A stretch of DNA of 64,000 bases. Origin: Streptomyces rhizosphaerihabitans. GTDB taxonomy: Bacteria > Actinomycetota > Actinomycetes > Streptomycetales > Streptomycetaceae. This document shows, piece by piece, positions 8,259 to 17,144 of this stretch; the first letter of the stretch is position 1; every line of letters starts with the position of its first letter. The stretch is from positions 98,438 through 162,437 of the forward strand of contig NZ_JAODTZ010000017.1 in assembly GCF_025399795.1 (NCBI RefSeq), in the 5' to 3' direction. The notes beneath the pieces are model-generated. The model made no database searches. It was not told the DNA's origin and saw only the letters and a program-made list of their open reading frames with translations. A program made the translations under genes and the position numbers.

Positions 8259-9617
8259 GTGGGACGACTCTTCGGCACGGACGGCGTGCGCGGTGTCGCC
8301 AACGCGGATCTGACGGCCGAGCTCGCGCTCGGGCTTTCCGTGGCAGCGGCACACGTACTCGCCGAGGCGGGCACGTTCGAAGGCCACCGGCCCGTCGCGG
8401 TGGTCGGGCGGGATCCGCGCGCGTCCGGGGAGTTCCTGGAGGCTGCGGTGGTCGCCGGCCTCGCCAGCGCCGGTGTGGACGTCCTGCGTGTCGGTGTGCT
8501 GCCCACCCCTGCGGTGGCCCATCTCACCGGCGTACTGGGCGCCGACCTCGGTGTGATGCTCTCCGCCAGCCACAACGCCATGCCCGACAACGGCATCAAG
8601 TTCTTCGCCCGCGGCGGGCACAAGCTCGCCGACGAGCTGGAGGACCGGATCGAGGGCGTCTACGAGGAGCACCGCACCGGCGCTCCCTGGGACCGTCCGA
8701 CCGGTTCCGGCGTCGGCCGGGTGAACTCCTACGACCAGGGCTTCGACCAGTACGTCGCCCACCTCATGGGTGTTCTCCCGAACCGCCTCGACGGTCTGAA
8801 GGTCGTCCTCGACGAGGCGCACGGCGCGGCCGCCCGGGTCTCGCCCGAGGCCTTCGCGCTGGCCGGTGCCGAGATCATCACGATCGGCGCGGAGCCCGAC
8901 GGGCTCAACATCAACGACGGTTGCGGCTCCACCCACCTGGAGCTTCTCAAGGCCGCCGTCGTCGAGCACGGCGCCGACCTCGGCATCGCGCACGACGGCG
9001 ACGCCGACCGCTGCCTCGCCGTGGACCACACGGGTGACGAGATCGACGGCGACCAGATCCTGGCCGTTCTCGCGCTGGCGATGCGGGAGCGTTCCGCACT
9101 GCGCTCCGACACCGTTGTCGCGACGGTCATGTCCAACCTGGGATTCAAGCTCGCCATGGAGCGCGAGGGCCTGGCCTTCGTCCAGACGGGGGTCGGCGAC
9201 CGCTATGTCCTGGAGGAGATGAAGCGGCACGGCTACGCCCTCGGCGGCGAGCAGTCCGGGCACGTCATCATCCTCGACCACGCCACCACCGGCGACGGCA
9301 CGCTGACCGGCCTGCTGCTCGCCGCGCGGGTCGCCCAGACCGGCCGTACGCTCCGGGACCTCGCCTCGGTCATGGAGCGCCTGCCGCAGGTCCTCATCAA
9401 CGTGCCCGACGTCGACCGGTCGCGGGTGAACTCCTCTGCCGAGCTGGCCACCGCCGTGGCCGACGCCGAGCGTGAACTCGGCACCACCGGACGGGTGCTG
9501 CTGCGCCCCTCCGGCACCGAGCCGCTCGTCCGTGTCATGGTCGAGGCCGCCGACATCGACCACGCCCGTTCGGTGGCCGCCCGCCTCGCCGACGCGGTGA
9601 AGTCGGCGCTCGGCTAG
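8259..9617 (+). CDS. glmM: Phosphoglucosamine mutase
   Basis: GlmM converts glucosamine-6-phosphate to glucosamine-1-phosphate on the route to UDP-GlcNAc for peptidoglycan. The 452-residue product has the N-terminal FGTDGVRG substrate-binding motif, the phosphoserine loop SASHNAMPDNG (Ser104 is the predicted phosphorylated residue), the Mg-binding HDGDADRC motif, the sugar-specificity loop GEQSGH and the C-terminal phosphate-binding RPSGTEPLVRVM. The GTG at 8259 has a strong AGGAGGAC site and matches the family N-terminus; the longer open frame from 8178 is rejected. glmS, which makes its substrate, lies 3.4 kb downstream. Confidence 0.97.
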   Translation: MGRLFGTDGVRGVANADLTAELALGLSVAAAHVLAEAGTFEGHRPVAVVGRDPRASGEFLEAAVVAGLASAGVDVLRVGVLPTPAVAHLTGVLGADLGVMLSASHNAMPDNGIKFFARGGHKLADELEDRIEGVYEEHRTGAPWDRPTGSGVGRVNSYDQGFDQYVAHLMGVLPNRLDGLKVVLDEAHGAAARVSPEAFALAGAEIITIGAEPDGLNINDGCGSTHLELLKAAVVEHGADLGIAHDGDADRCLAVDHTGDEIDGDQILAVLALAMRERSALRSDTVVATVMSNLGFKLAMEREGLAFVQTGVGDRYVLEEMKRHGYALGGEQSGHVIILDHATTGDGTLTGLLLAARVAQTGRTLRDLASVMERLPQVLINVPDVDRSRVNSSAELATAVADAERELGTTGRVLLRPSGTEPLVRVMVEAADIDHARSVAARLADAVKSALG

Positions 9618-9634
9618 GACAGGTCCTGATCTCT

Positions 9635-9704
9635 CCGCCCACAGCCGTGAGGCCCGGCACCCCTGGAAAGCGCCAGGGGTGCCGGGCCTCACGGTTGTGG
9701 GCGG
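9635..9704. terminator. 32-bp hairpin between convergent glmM and DUF389 gene
   Basis: Arms 9635-9666 and 9673-9704 pair over 32 bp with a single G:T wobble and a six-base loop. Lying between convergent genes, it can act as a terminator in both directions. Confidence 0.85.
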
Positions 9705-9725
9705 CGGGCGCCGCCGGACGGGCTG

Positions 9726-10679
9726 TCACCGGGCGGGGTCCGGCCGGACGACCTGCCGCTTGCGCTGCATCGCCCAGAACCACTTCTGGGCGAGCAGTGT
9801 GAGCGTGCCGGCCACCACGATGCCGAGCAGGTTGAACAGCAGCTGCTTGGTGGATCCCCAGGTCTGGGCGTAGTCCGTGTAGCTGAGGGCCACGGCGGCG
9901 TTCGCGGCGGCCGGGACCGTGGTCACCGAGATCGCGACGCCGATCAGGGCGCCGGACTTGGCGGAGGTGAGGGACAGCGTTCCGGCGATTCCGGCGAGGA
10001 ACGCCACCACGAACGACATCCAGTCCGGCTTCCAGATGAACGCCGTGTTCGGCCGGGCCGCCTCCACCATGGACTTGTCGAACAGCCCGAAGACGTCCAT
10101 CAGCCAGCTGAAGCCCGCGGTCATGACCATCGCGGCCGCGAAACCGGCGAGCAGTGCCCACAGGGACCGCCACACCAGGTGCGGGGCCCGCTGCACCAGC
10201 GCCGTGCAGATGCCGGCCAGCGGCCCGAACTCCGGGCCCACGGCCATCGCGCCGACGATCAGGATCGCGTTGTCGAGCATCACACCGCAGGCCGCCAGCA
10301 TCGTGGCCACGGTGAGGAACGCGAGATAGGTGACGTTGAGCGTCGACTCCTCATGCGTCGCGTCCCGCAGCTGCTCCCACAGCACCGCGTCCGCGCCCTC
10401 GCCGGGGGCCTCCTCCTCCGCCCGGTCGGCCCGCTCCGACAGCGACAGCTCGATGGTCTCGACGGCGATCGACCCGGTCCGGTCGAGCCCCGACTCCCGC
10501 AGCGCGCCGATGAGTTCGTCGCCCGCCTCGCGCGCGACGTCGCACATCACGACATCGCCCGCCGGATCGCGGGCGGCACCCGGGAGCACGACGAGGTGCG
10601 TCGTGCCGACCGTCTTCTCGATCAGGCGTACTACGTCCTCGGTGCGGTCGGCAGGAGTGATCAGGCGCAGGTGCAGCAT
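9726..10679 (-). CDS. DUF389 family integral membrane protein
   Basis: The biochemical role is unknown. The 317-residue product has a soluble N-terminal domain of about 110 residues (starting MLHLRLITPADRTEDVVRLI) of ferredoxin-like character. It is followed by six or so transmembrane helices with the glycine-rich DUF389 core (AMAVGPEFGPLAGI; LAGIAGTLSLTSAKSGALIG). DUF389 proteins are widespread in bacteria and archaea and sometimes annotated as hydrophobic TIGR00341-type proteins. It is convergent to glmM and lies 52 bases downstream of coaA in the same direction, so readthrough from coaA is possible. Confidence 0.85.
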   Translation of the reverse strand: MLHLRLITPADRTEDVVRLIEKTVGTTHLVVLPGAARDPAGDVVMCDVAREAGDELIGALRESGLDRTGSIAVETIELSLSERADRAEEEAPGEGADAVLWEQLRDATHEESTLNVTYLAFLTVATMLAACGVMLDNAILIVGAMAVGPEFGPLAGICTALVQRAPHLVWRSLWALLAGFAAAMVMTAGFSWLMDVFGLFDKSMVEAARPNTAFIWKPDWMSFVVAFLAGIAGTLSLTSAKSGALIGVAISVTTVPAAANAAVALSYTDYAQTWGSTKQLLFNLLGIVVAGTLTLLAQKWFWAMQRKRQVVRPDPAR

Positions 10680-10731
10680 GGCCGCAGACTAGTCGTACGT
10701 ACGGGACGGCCGTACGGGACGGCCGTCGGGA

Positions 10732-11721
10732 CTACAGTTTCCGCAGGCTCAGGCGCTGCACCTTGTGGTCCGGGCCCTTGCGTACGACGAGGGTCGCCCG
10801 GCCGCGGGTGGGGGCCACGTTCTCCAGCAGGTTCGGCTTGTTGATGGTGCGCCAGGTCGTACGGGCGTAGTCGAGGGCCTCGTCCTCCGAGACCTGGGTG
10901 TACCTGCGGAAGTACGAGTCCGGTTTCTGGAAGGCCGTCGCGCGGAGTTTGCCGAAGCGGTTCAGGTACCAGCGCTCGATGTCCTCGGGGCGGGCGTCGA
11001 CGTACACACTGAAGTCGAAGTAGTCCGCCAGGCCGACGCGGGTGCGGCCGTCCTTGCCGGGCAGCGCAGGCTGCAGCACGTTCAGGCCCTCGACGATGAG
11101 GATGTCGGGACGGCGGACCGTGAGCCGCTCGCCGGGCACGATGTCGTAGATCAGGTGCGAGTAGACGGGTGCCGTCACCTCGTCCTTGCCTGCCTTGATG
11201 TCGGCGACGAACCGGGTCAGGGCCCGGCGGTCGTACGACTCGGGGAAGCCCTTGCGGGACATCAGCCCGCGCGCTTCGAGTTCCTTGGTGGGGAGCAGGA
11301 AGCCGTCCGTGGTGACCAGCTCGACGCGGGGGTGCTCGGGCCAGCGGGAGAGCAGGGCCTGGAGCAGCCTGGCGACGGTGGACTTGCCGACGGCCACGGA
11401 ACCGGCGACGCCTATGACGAACGGGGTGCCGGACTGCGAGCCCTTCTCACCGAGAAAGGTGTTCAGCGCGCCCCTGAGCCCGTCCGTGGCGCCGACGTAC
11501 AGATTCAGCAGTCTGGACAGCGGCAGATAGATGTCCCGCACCTCGTCGAGGTCGATGACATCGCCCAGGCCGCGCAGCTTCTCGAGCTCCTCGGCGTTCA
11601 GCGTGAGCGGCGTCTTCTCGCGCAGCGCGCTCCACTCGGCGCGGGTGAGATCGACGTAGGGAGTCGCCTCCGGCTTTGACCGGTGGGCGCTCCGCGGCAA
11701 CGGGGAGACCGGAGAGATCAC
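10732..11721 (-). CDS. coaA: Type I pantothenate kinase
   Basis: CoaA phosphorylates pantothenate, the first step of coenzyme A synthesis. The 329-residue product has the P-loop GVAGSVAVGKST near residue 107, the TTDGFLLP motif, the SYDRRAL region and RTRVGLADYFDFSVYVDA, all typical of the type I prokaryotic enzyme. The ATG at 11721 gives a length close to the 316-residue E. coli enzyme plus an N-terminal extension. It is divergent from nothing close; the nearest gene upstream is the small secreted protein 207 bases away. CoA made here also feeds the 4'-phosphopantetheine used by AcpS (14897-15268). Confidence 0.96.
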   Translation of the reverse strand: MISPVSPLPRSAHRSKPEATPYVDLTRAEWSALREKTPLTLNAEELEKLRGLGDVIDLDEVRDIYLPLSRLLNLYVGATDGLRGALNTFLGEKGSQSGTPFVIGVAGSVAVGKSTVARLLQALLSRWPEHPRVELVTTDGFLLPTKELEARGLMSRKGFPESYDRRALTRFVADIKAGKDEVTAPVYSHLIYDIVPGERLTVRRPDILIVEGLNVLQPALPGKDGRTRVGLADYFDFSVYVDARPEDIERWYLNRFGKLRATAFQKPDSYFRRYTQVSEDEALDYARTTWRTINKPNLLENVAPTRGRATLVVRKGPDHKVQRLSLRKL

Positions 11722-11928
11722 AGTCCATTGTTAACGGAGTTTGAACAAGGTGGTAGGTGGGGTGCGTCACGCGCCGCTCTCCGCGGTTGCTGCACCCCGC
11801 CGGCGCGACCCACCGCCCGGCGTGTGACGGAGCGGTGCGGGTGGCCGCGTCCCGGTGACAGGGACGCGGCCATCCGCTCACGTCACCGAGGTCCGGGCCG
11901 GCCGCGGGCCGGTGGCCTCAGGGCCGGT

Positions 11929-12306
11929 CTACTCGTTGAACCACTCGGAGAACTTGCAGGCCTCACCGCCTTGCCAACAGACCTCCATCTGGTAACTGGC
12001 GAGCTGGCCGATGTTGTAGCCCTTCTTGTCGCAGCCGTTGTCGCCACCGTCGTCGAGGGACATCGCCACCGACGTCAGCCCGCTGGCGTTCCGGACCCAC
12101 AGGATTCCCGTCACGCCATGGCCGTCGGCCTTGGTGTCACAGACCTGGAATACGTCGCCGTCATCGATGAACTTCATGTAGCCGCGGCCATTGGCGAGGT
12201 TGATCTGCTTGTTGCTGGTGGCCTGGGCCGGAGACGACAGGGCGACCATCAGGCCGGCGGTTGCCGCGCCGATCATGGCCATGCGGCTGAACTTGGACTT
12301 GGTCAC
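11929..12306 (-). CDS. Small secreted protein with four cysteines, function unknown
   Basis: The 125-residue product has a Sec signal peptide (KSKFSRMAMIGAATAGLMVA, probable cleavage after AQA). The mature domain of about 95 residues has four Cys (in QVCDT, NGCDK, EVCWQ and EACKF) that could form two disulfides. The motif NLANGRGYMKFIDDGD suggests a compact beta-rich fold. The GTG at 12306 has a GAGAGGA site seven bases upstream; the longer frame from 12402 lacks one. I do not recognise the family. Third-position GC is a little lower than in neighbouring genes, which fits recent acquisition or weak expression. Confidence 0.75.
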   Translation of the reverse strand: MTKSKFSRMAMIGAATAGLMVALSSPAQATSNKQINLANGRGYMKFIDDGDVFQVCDTKADGHGVTGILWVRNASGLTSVAMSLDDGGDNGCDKKGYNIGQLASYQMEVCWQGGEACKFSEWFNE

Positions 12307-12560
12307 TGTTATTCCTCTCTTCGCGGGGCATGGGAAAGCCCCGAATGTGACGGGAGAAACACGCCCTTGCGGGAAAGAATTCAGCGATCGCCGCCATGGC
12401 ATTTCGCCTCGTTCATATGCGCCCGCGTCAATGTCGCGCCAGTTCCACCGGATGCCGTTTCAAGCTGAAGGCACCGGCATGGGAACTCGCGTGCTTCGAG
12501 GTGATGGCCTGGCCGAGAGGGCGATCGCCTTGGCGTGCCGGTCGATCGGCGGAGAATTTC

Positions 12561-12749
12561 CTAATTCGCCCACGACGGTGCGCCGTGGCCGAGCCCGTCG
12601 GCCCGCACCGCGATCCCTGCAAGGGAGTCGTGATCGGAGAACTCATGGGGGTTCAGGCGGCTTTGAAAGCGAGAGACCTGGCTGTGCCGACCGTCCGAAC
12701 GCCGCAAAAGGGCAGGCGTGAGATATACGGCGTGCAGGTGCTGAGACAT
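12561..12749 (-). CDS. Possible small ORF, 62 codons, unknown
   Basis: The only support is a GGGGAGGGA sequence placed six bases before an ATG at 12749 and an uninterrupted frame to TAG. The product starts MSQHLHAVYLTPALLRRSDG and has no signal peptide or recognisable domain. Its third-position GC is about 70 percent by eye, well below the surrounding genes, so it is either a foreign or remnant gene or not coding at all. It is opposite in direction to glmS. Confidence 0.25.
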   Translation of the reverse strand: MSQHLHAVYLTPALLRRSDGRHSQVSRFQSRLNPHEFSDHDSLAGIAVRADGLGHGAPSWAN

Positions 12750-12984
12750 GAAAGATCCCTCCCCGTAGCGACATTGATCCCCCGGTCGCCGACCGGTCTG
12801 CGCGAGAGCGGATCTGGTCATGATCCGTTCAGCGCCGTGTCAGGTTATGCACGCGTGTTCTATTCGTCAAGAGGTATTCGGAGTTACCGCCAGGCGTCCG
12901 TCGGATGTCCGCTGCGCGTTTGTGTCAAGGGTGGAATTTCCGATTCCGGGCACGCTGCGGCCCTTTCCGGCGGGCGGTGGCGCT

Positions 12985-12990
12985 TAGGCT
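12985..12990 (+). promoter_or_regulatory. Candidate -10 element of leaderless glmS mRNA
   Basis: TAGGCT ends six bases before the glmS ATG, so transcription would begin at the start codon itself. No Shine-Dalgarno sequence exists in the intervening CCGAGC. Confidence 0.5.
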
Positions 12991-12996
12991 CCGAGC

Positions 12997-14844
12997 ATGT
13001 GTGGAATCGTGGGATACGTGGGGCCGCAGTCGGCGCTCGATGTCGTGATGGCCGGATTGAAGCGGCTGGAATACAGGGGTTATGACTCGGCGGGCGTCGC
13101 CGTGCCGGCGGACGGCGGGCTGGCCGCGGCCAAGCGGGCCGGGAAGCTGGCCAACCTGGAGAAGGAACTGGCCGAGCGGCCGTTGCCGAACGGTGCGACG
13201 GGCATCGGGCACACCCGCTGGGCCACGCACGGCGGGCCGACGGACGCCAACGCCCATCCGCATCTCGACAACGCGGGGCGCGTCGCCGTCGTGCACAACG
13301 GGATCATCGAGAACTTCGCCGCCCTGCGGGCCGAGCTGGCGGAACGCGGCCACGAGCTGACCTCCGAGACCGACACCGAGGTGGTCGCCCACCTGCTCGC
13401 CGAGGAGTTCTCCTCCTGCGCGGACCTGGCGGAGGCGATGCGGCTGGTGTGCCGACGCCTGGAGGGTGCGTTCACGCTGGTCGCCGTGCACGCGGACGAG
13501 CCGGATGTGGTGGTCGGGGCGCGTCGGAACTCGCCGCTCGTCGTCGGCGTCGGCGAGGGCGAGGCCTTTCTCGCCTCGGACGTCGCCGCGTTCATCGCCC
13601 ACACCCGCTCCGCGATCGAACTGGGGCAGGACCAGGTGGTCGAACTGCGCCGCGACGGCGTGACCGTCACCGGGTTCGACGGCAGCCCCGCCGAGGTCCG
13701 CTCGTACCACGTCGACTGGGACGCGTCGGCGGCGGAGAAGGGCGGCTACGACTACTTCATGCTCAAGGAGATCGCCGAGCAGCCCAAGGCGGTCGCCGAC
13801 ACCCTGCTGGGACGGATCGACGCGGCGGGCTCGCTGTCGCTCGACGAGGTGCGCATCCCGGTCCAGGTGCTGCGGGAGGTCGACAAGGTCGTCATCGTCG
13901 CCTGCGGAACCGCCTTCCACGCAGGGCTGATCGCCAAGTACGCCATCGAGCACTGGACGCGCATCCCGTGCGAGGTGGAGCTGGCCAGCGAGTTCCGCTA
14001 CCGGGACCCGATCCTGGACCGCCGTACGCTCGTCATCGCGATCTCGCAGTCCGGCGAGACGATGGACACGCTGATGGCGCTGCGGCACGCCCGCGAGCAG
14101 GGCGCCAGGGTGCTGGCGATCTGCAACACCAACGGCTCGACGATCCCGCGCGAGTCCGACGCGGTGCTGTACACGCACGCCGGCCCCGAGGTCGCCGTCG
14201 CCTCCACCAAGGCGTTCCTGACCCAGCTCGTGGCCTGCTATCTGGTGGCGCTGTACCTGGGCCAGGTGCGCGGCACCAAGTGGGGCGACGAGATCCAGGC
14301 CGTGATCCGGGAGCTGTCACGCATCTCCCGCGAGGTCGAGCGGGTCCTGGAGACCATGGAGCCGGTACGGGAGCTCGCGCGCTCCCTCGCCCACAAGGAC
14401 ACCGTGCTGTTCCTCGGGCGGCACGTGGGCTATCCGGTCGCGCTCGAAGGCGCCCTGAAGCTCAAGGAATTGGCGTACATGCACGCCGAGGGCTTCGCGG
14501 CGGGCGAGCTGAAGCACGGCCCGATCGCGCTGATCGAGGAGGACATGCCGGTGGTCGTCGTGGCCCCCTCGCCGCGCGGGCGCTCGGTCCTGCACGACAA
14601 GATCGTCTCCAACATCCAGGAGATCAGGGCCCGGGGCGCCCGCACGATCGTCATCGCGGAGGAGGGCGACGAGGCGGTCGTACCGTACGCCGACCACCTC
14701 ATCCGCATCCCCGCCACACCCACCCTCCTCCAGCCGCTGGTTTCCACCGTCCCCCTGCAGGTGTTCGCCTGCGAACTGGCGACGGCCCGGGGCAACGAGG
14801 TGGACCAGCCGCGCAACCTGGCGAAGTCGGTGACGGTGGAGTGA
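12997..14844 (+). CDS. glmS: Glutamine-fructose-6-phosphate aminotransferase (isomerising)
   Basis: GlmS makes glucosamine-6-phosphate from fructose-6-phosphate and glutamine, the entry to UDP-GlcNAc. The 615-residue product opens with MCGIVGYVG; Cys2 becomes the N-terminal nucleophile of the class II glutaminase domain (about residues 2-220, with HTRWATHG and HNGIIENF). Two SIS sugar-isomerase domains follow (ISQSGETMDTLMALRHA near 350), and the C-terminus is QPRNLAKSVTVE. No glmS-ribozyme-like leader is possible if the mRNA is leaderless as the adjacent -10 suggests. acpS follows after 52 bases. Confidence 0.98.
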   Translation: MCGIVGYVGPQSALDVVMAGLKRLEYRGYDSAGVAVPADGGLAAAKRAGKLANLEKELAERPLPNGATGIGHTRWATHGGPTDANAHPHLDNAGRVAVVHNGIIENFAALRAELAERGHELTSETDTEVVAHLLAEEFSSCADLAEAMRLVCRRLEGAFTLVAVHADEPDVVVGARRNSPLVVGVGEGEAFLASDVAAFIAHTRSAIELGQDQVVELRRDGVTVTGFDGSPAEVRSYHVDWDASAAEKGGYDYFMLKEIAEQPKAVADTLLGRIDAAGSLSLDEVRIPVQVLREVDKVVIVACGTAFHAGLIAKYAIEHWTRIPCEVELASEFRYRDPILDRRTLVIAISQSGETMDTLMALRHAREQGARVLAICNTNGSTIPRESDAVLYTHAGPEVAVASTKAFLTQLVACYLVALYLGQVRGTKWGDEIQAVIRELSRISREVERVLETMEPVRELARSLAHKDTVLFLGRHVGYPVALEGALKLKELAYMHAEGFAAGELKHGPIALIEEDMPVVVVAPSPRGRSVLHDKIVSNIQEIRARGARTIVIAEEGDEAVVPYADHLIRIPATPTLLQPLVSTVPLQVFACELATARGNEVDQPRNLAKSVTVE

Positions 14845-14884
14845 GCGGCGCCGCAGCGTGAGTCCGTGCCGCGGCCCCGCCCTC

Positions 14885-14890
14885 TAGGGT
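14885..14890 (+). promoter_or_regulatory. Candidate -10 element of leaderless acpS mRNA
   Basis: TAGGGT ends six bases before the acpS ATG; there is no ribosome binding site between them. Confidence 0.45.
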
Positions 14891-14896
14891 GCGGAC

Positions 14897-15268
14897 ATGA
14901 GCATCATCGGGGTCGGTATCGACGTGGCCGAGATCGACCGGTTCCGGGCGTCGTTGGAGCGGACGCCCGGGCTGGCCGAACGCCTTTTCGTGGAGCGTGA
15001 GTTGCTGCTGCCCAGCGGCGACCGGCGGGGCATCGCCTCGCTCGCGGCCCGGTTCGCGGCGAAGGAGGCGCTCGCCAAGGCGCTGGGCGCCCCGGCGGGA
15101 CTGCACTGGACGGACGCCGAGGTCTTCGTCGAGGACAGCGGCCAGCCGCGGCTGCGTGTCAAGGGCACGGTGGCGGCCCGGGCGGCCGAACTGGGCGTGC
15201 GCTCCTGGCATGTGTCGCTCAGTCACGACGCGGGAGTGGCTTCGGCGGTGGTGGTGGCGGAGGGGTAG
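14897..15268 (+). CDS. acpS: Holo-[acyl-carrier-protein] synthase
   Basis: AcpS transfers 4'-phosphopantetheine from CoA to a serine of acyl carrier proteins for fatty-acid, and in streptomycetes often polyketide, synthesis. The 123-residue product is family length. It has the GVGIDVAEIDRF Mg-binding motif at the N-terminus and RFAAKEALAKALG, the second conserved metal/CoA motif, near residue 52, with WHVSLSHD in the C-terminal part. The ATG follows a TAGGGT by six bases, suggesting a leaderless transcript. It lies 52 bases after glmS; nnr follows after 445 noncoding bases. Confidence 0.96.
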   Translation: MSIIGVGIDVAEIDRFRASLERTPGLAERLFVERELLLPSGDRRGIASLAARFAAKEALAKALGAPAGLHWTDAEVFVEDSGQPRLRVKGTVAARAAELGVRSWHVSLSHDAGVASAVVVAEG

Positions 15269-15713
15269 CCGGGCGGCCCGGCGACCGGGAGGCCTCGCTC
15301 CGGCCGGGCGGGGGCGATCCGGCGACCGGGAGGCCCCCGCTGCGGCCGGACCGGTCGTGGGCGGGGCGGTACAGCAGCCGCGAGAGCTTGCCCGGTACCT
15401 GGAACACGGGCATCACCCGGTCCGCGGCCGACGCGGCCGTTCGGGCCGGTGGCGAGGCCGGCGGCGAGGGTGGTCCGGTGGTCCGGGAGGGCGCGGCAGG
15501 GTCCGGCAGGCGCACTGGAGTCCGGGCATCACGAGGGCCCCGGCCCATGGCCCGGGGCCCGACGCGGCCGTCCGGCTGCGCGCCGGGACCGAGGTCGCCG
15601 ACGAGGGGGCCGGTTCGGCGGTCCCGCTCCACCGGCCCCGGCCCGGGCGCGGCCGGCCGGGAGGTGTTCTGGACGGGGCGCACGGCGCGTGCCGGTGCGG
15701 GAGACTCGGCAGC
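15269..15713. other. Gap between acpS and nnr with a direct repeat
   Basis: The 445 bases are extremely GC-rich with no frame showing a start, binding site and plausible product. Two imperfect 30-base direct repeats lie at 15278-15306 and 15319-15349. Purine-skewed low-complexity sequence follows. The right end, GAGACT at 15701-15706, may be a weak -10 for nnr. Confidence 0.5.
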
Positions 15714-17144
15714 ATGCGTACTGCGTACAGCGTGGAGACCGTGAGGGCCGCCGAGCGGGAGTTGATGGCGCGGCTCCCCGAGGGGGCGTTGATGCAGCGG
15801 GCGGCCGCCGGGCTCGCCGCCGCCTGCGCCGACCTGCTGGGCCGGGTGTACGGCCGCCGGGTGGTGCTGCTGGTCGGCAGCGGGGACAACGGCGGCGACG
15901 CCCTGTACGCGGGGGCGCGCCTCGCCCGGCGCGGCGCCGGCGTCACCGCGGTGCTGCTCGCCCCCGAACGGACCCACCCGGGAGGACTGGCGGCGCTGCT
16001 GCGCGCCGGCGGCACCTCGGCCGCGCCCGGCGCCGCCGAACCGCTCGTGCGGCGGGCCGATCTAGTCGTCGACGGCATCGTCGGGATCGGCGGCAAGGGC
16101 GGCCTGCGGCCGGATGCCGCGCGGCTCGCCGAACTCGCGCACGCCTCCCCTGCCGCCGTCGTCGCCGTCGACCTTCCGAGCGGGGTCGAGGCGGACACCG
16201 GAGAGGTGCTCGGCGCGGCCGTCCGCGCCGACCTCACCGTCACCTTCGGCACCCACAAACCGGGGCTGCTCATCGACCCGGCACGCGGGTACGCCGGTTC
16301 CGTACGCCTCGTCGACATCGGGCTCGACCTGCCGGACCCGGCCGATCTGGAGGCGCTCCAGCACGCCGACGTCGCGGCCCGGCTGCCCCGGCCGGGTGCG
16401 GAGAGCGACAAGTACCGGCGCGGAGTCGTGGGGATCGCCGCCGGGTCCGCCCGCTACCCCGGAGCCGCGGTGCTCGCCGTGTCAGGGGCGCTGCGGGGCG
16501 GGGCCGGGGCCGTCCGGTACGTCGGGCCCGCCGCGGACGCCGTCATCGCACGTTTTCCCGAGACGCTGGTGTCCGACAAGGGGCCGTCCAAGGCAGGTCG
16601 GGTACAGGCCTGGGTCGTGGGCCCCGGAGCCGGCGACGACGCCTCGGCGGTCGCCGAGGTGCTCGACGCGGACGTGCCGGTGCTCGTGGACGCGGACGGG
16701 CTGCGGCTCGCCGGGCGGGGGGCCGTGCGGGCCCGCAGCGCGCCGACGCTGATGACCCCGCACGCCGGGGAGGCCGCCGCGCTGCTCGGGGTCGCCCGGG
16801 AGGCGGTGGAGGCGGCCCGGCTCGCTTCCGTACGGGAGCTCGCGGGGCTGTACGGGGCGACCGTGCTGCTCAAGGGGGCGACGACGCTGGTCGCCGATCC
16901 GACCGGCGGGGCGGTGCGCGTCAACGCCACGGGGACGGCGTGGCTGGCCACCGCGGGGAGCGGGGACGTGCTGTCGGGGCTGGCGGGGTCGCTGCTGGCG
17001 GCGGGGCTCTCCGCGCTCGACGCGGGAAGCGTCGCCGCGTATCTGCACGGGCTCGCCGGGCGCTTCGCGGCGGACGGCGCGCCCGCCGGCGCGCACGACG
17101 TGGCCGCAGCCATCCCGGAAGCCTGGCGCGACACACTCGACTGA
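15714..17144 (+). CDS. nnr: Bifunctional NAD(P)H-hydrate repair enzyme (epimerase plus ADP-dependent dehydratase)
   Basis: The enzyme repairs damaged hydrated NAD(P)H. The N-terminal YjeF_N epimerase domain (about residues 1-215) contains VGSGDNGGDALYAGARLA and VDLPSGVEADTGEVLG. The C-terminal carbohydrate-kinase-like dehydratase domain (about 225-470) contains TLMTPHAGEAAALL and NATGTAWLATAGSGDVLSG, whose aspartate is the expected catalytic base. The 476-residue length matches the fused family. The ATG at 15714 was chosen because the long open frame upstream is only GC-rich noise. It sits between acpS and alr, the usual streptomycete order. Confidence 0.94.
   Translation: MRTAYSVETVRAAERELMARLPEGALMQRAAAGLAAACADLLGRVYGRRVVLLVGSGDNGGDALYAGARLARRGAGVTAVLLAPERTHPGGLAALLRAGGTSAAPGAAEPLVRRADLVVDGIVGIGGKGGLRPDAARLAELAHASPAAVVAVDLPSGVEADTGEVLGAAVRADLTVTFGTHKPGLLIDPARGYAGSVRLVDIGLDLPDPADLEALQHADVAARLPRPGAESDKYRRGVVGIAAGSARYPGAAVLAVSGALRGGAGAVRYVGPAADAVIARFPETLVSDKGPSKAGRVQAWVVGPGAGDDASAVAEVLDADVPVLVDADGLRLAGRGAVRARSAPTLMTPHAGEAAALLGVAREAVEAARLASVRELAGLYGATVLLKGATTLVADPTGGAVRVNATGTAWLATAGSGDVLSGLAGSLLAAGLSALDAGSVAAYLHGLAGRFAADGAPAGAHDVAAAIPEAWRDTLD

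Larger units (their letters stand above)
12307..12996. other. Gap without a confident gene, lower GC
   Basis: The 690 bases before glmS have lower GC and more AT-rich words than the core genes around. Open frames on both strands do not show actinobacterial codon bias. The only candidate is the 62-codon frame at 12561-12749 listed separately. The right end carries the glmS promoter. Confidence 0.5.

Noticed and set aside
12997..13030. glmS ribozyme
   Set aside because: The transcript appears leaderless, and no ribozyme core sequence is seen upstream.
15278..15349. Regulatory element in the acpS-nnr gap
   Set aside because: The two direct repeats are imperfect and lie in low-complexity GC-rich sequence; they could be chance.
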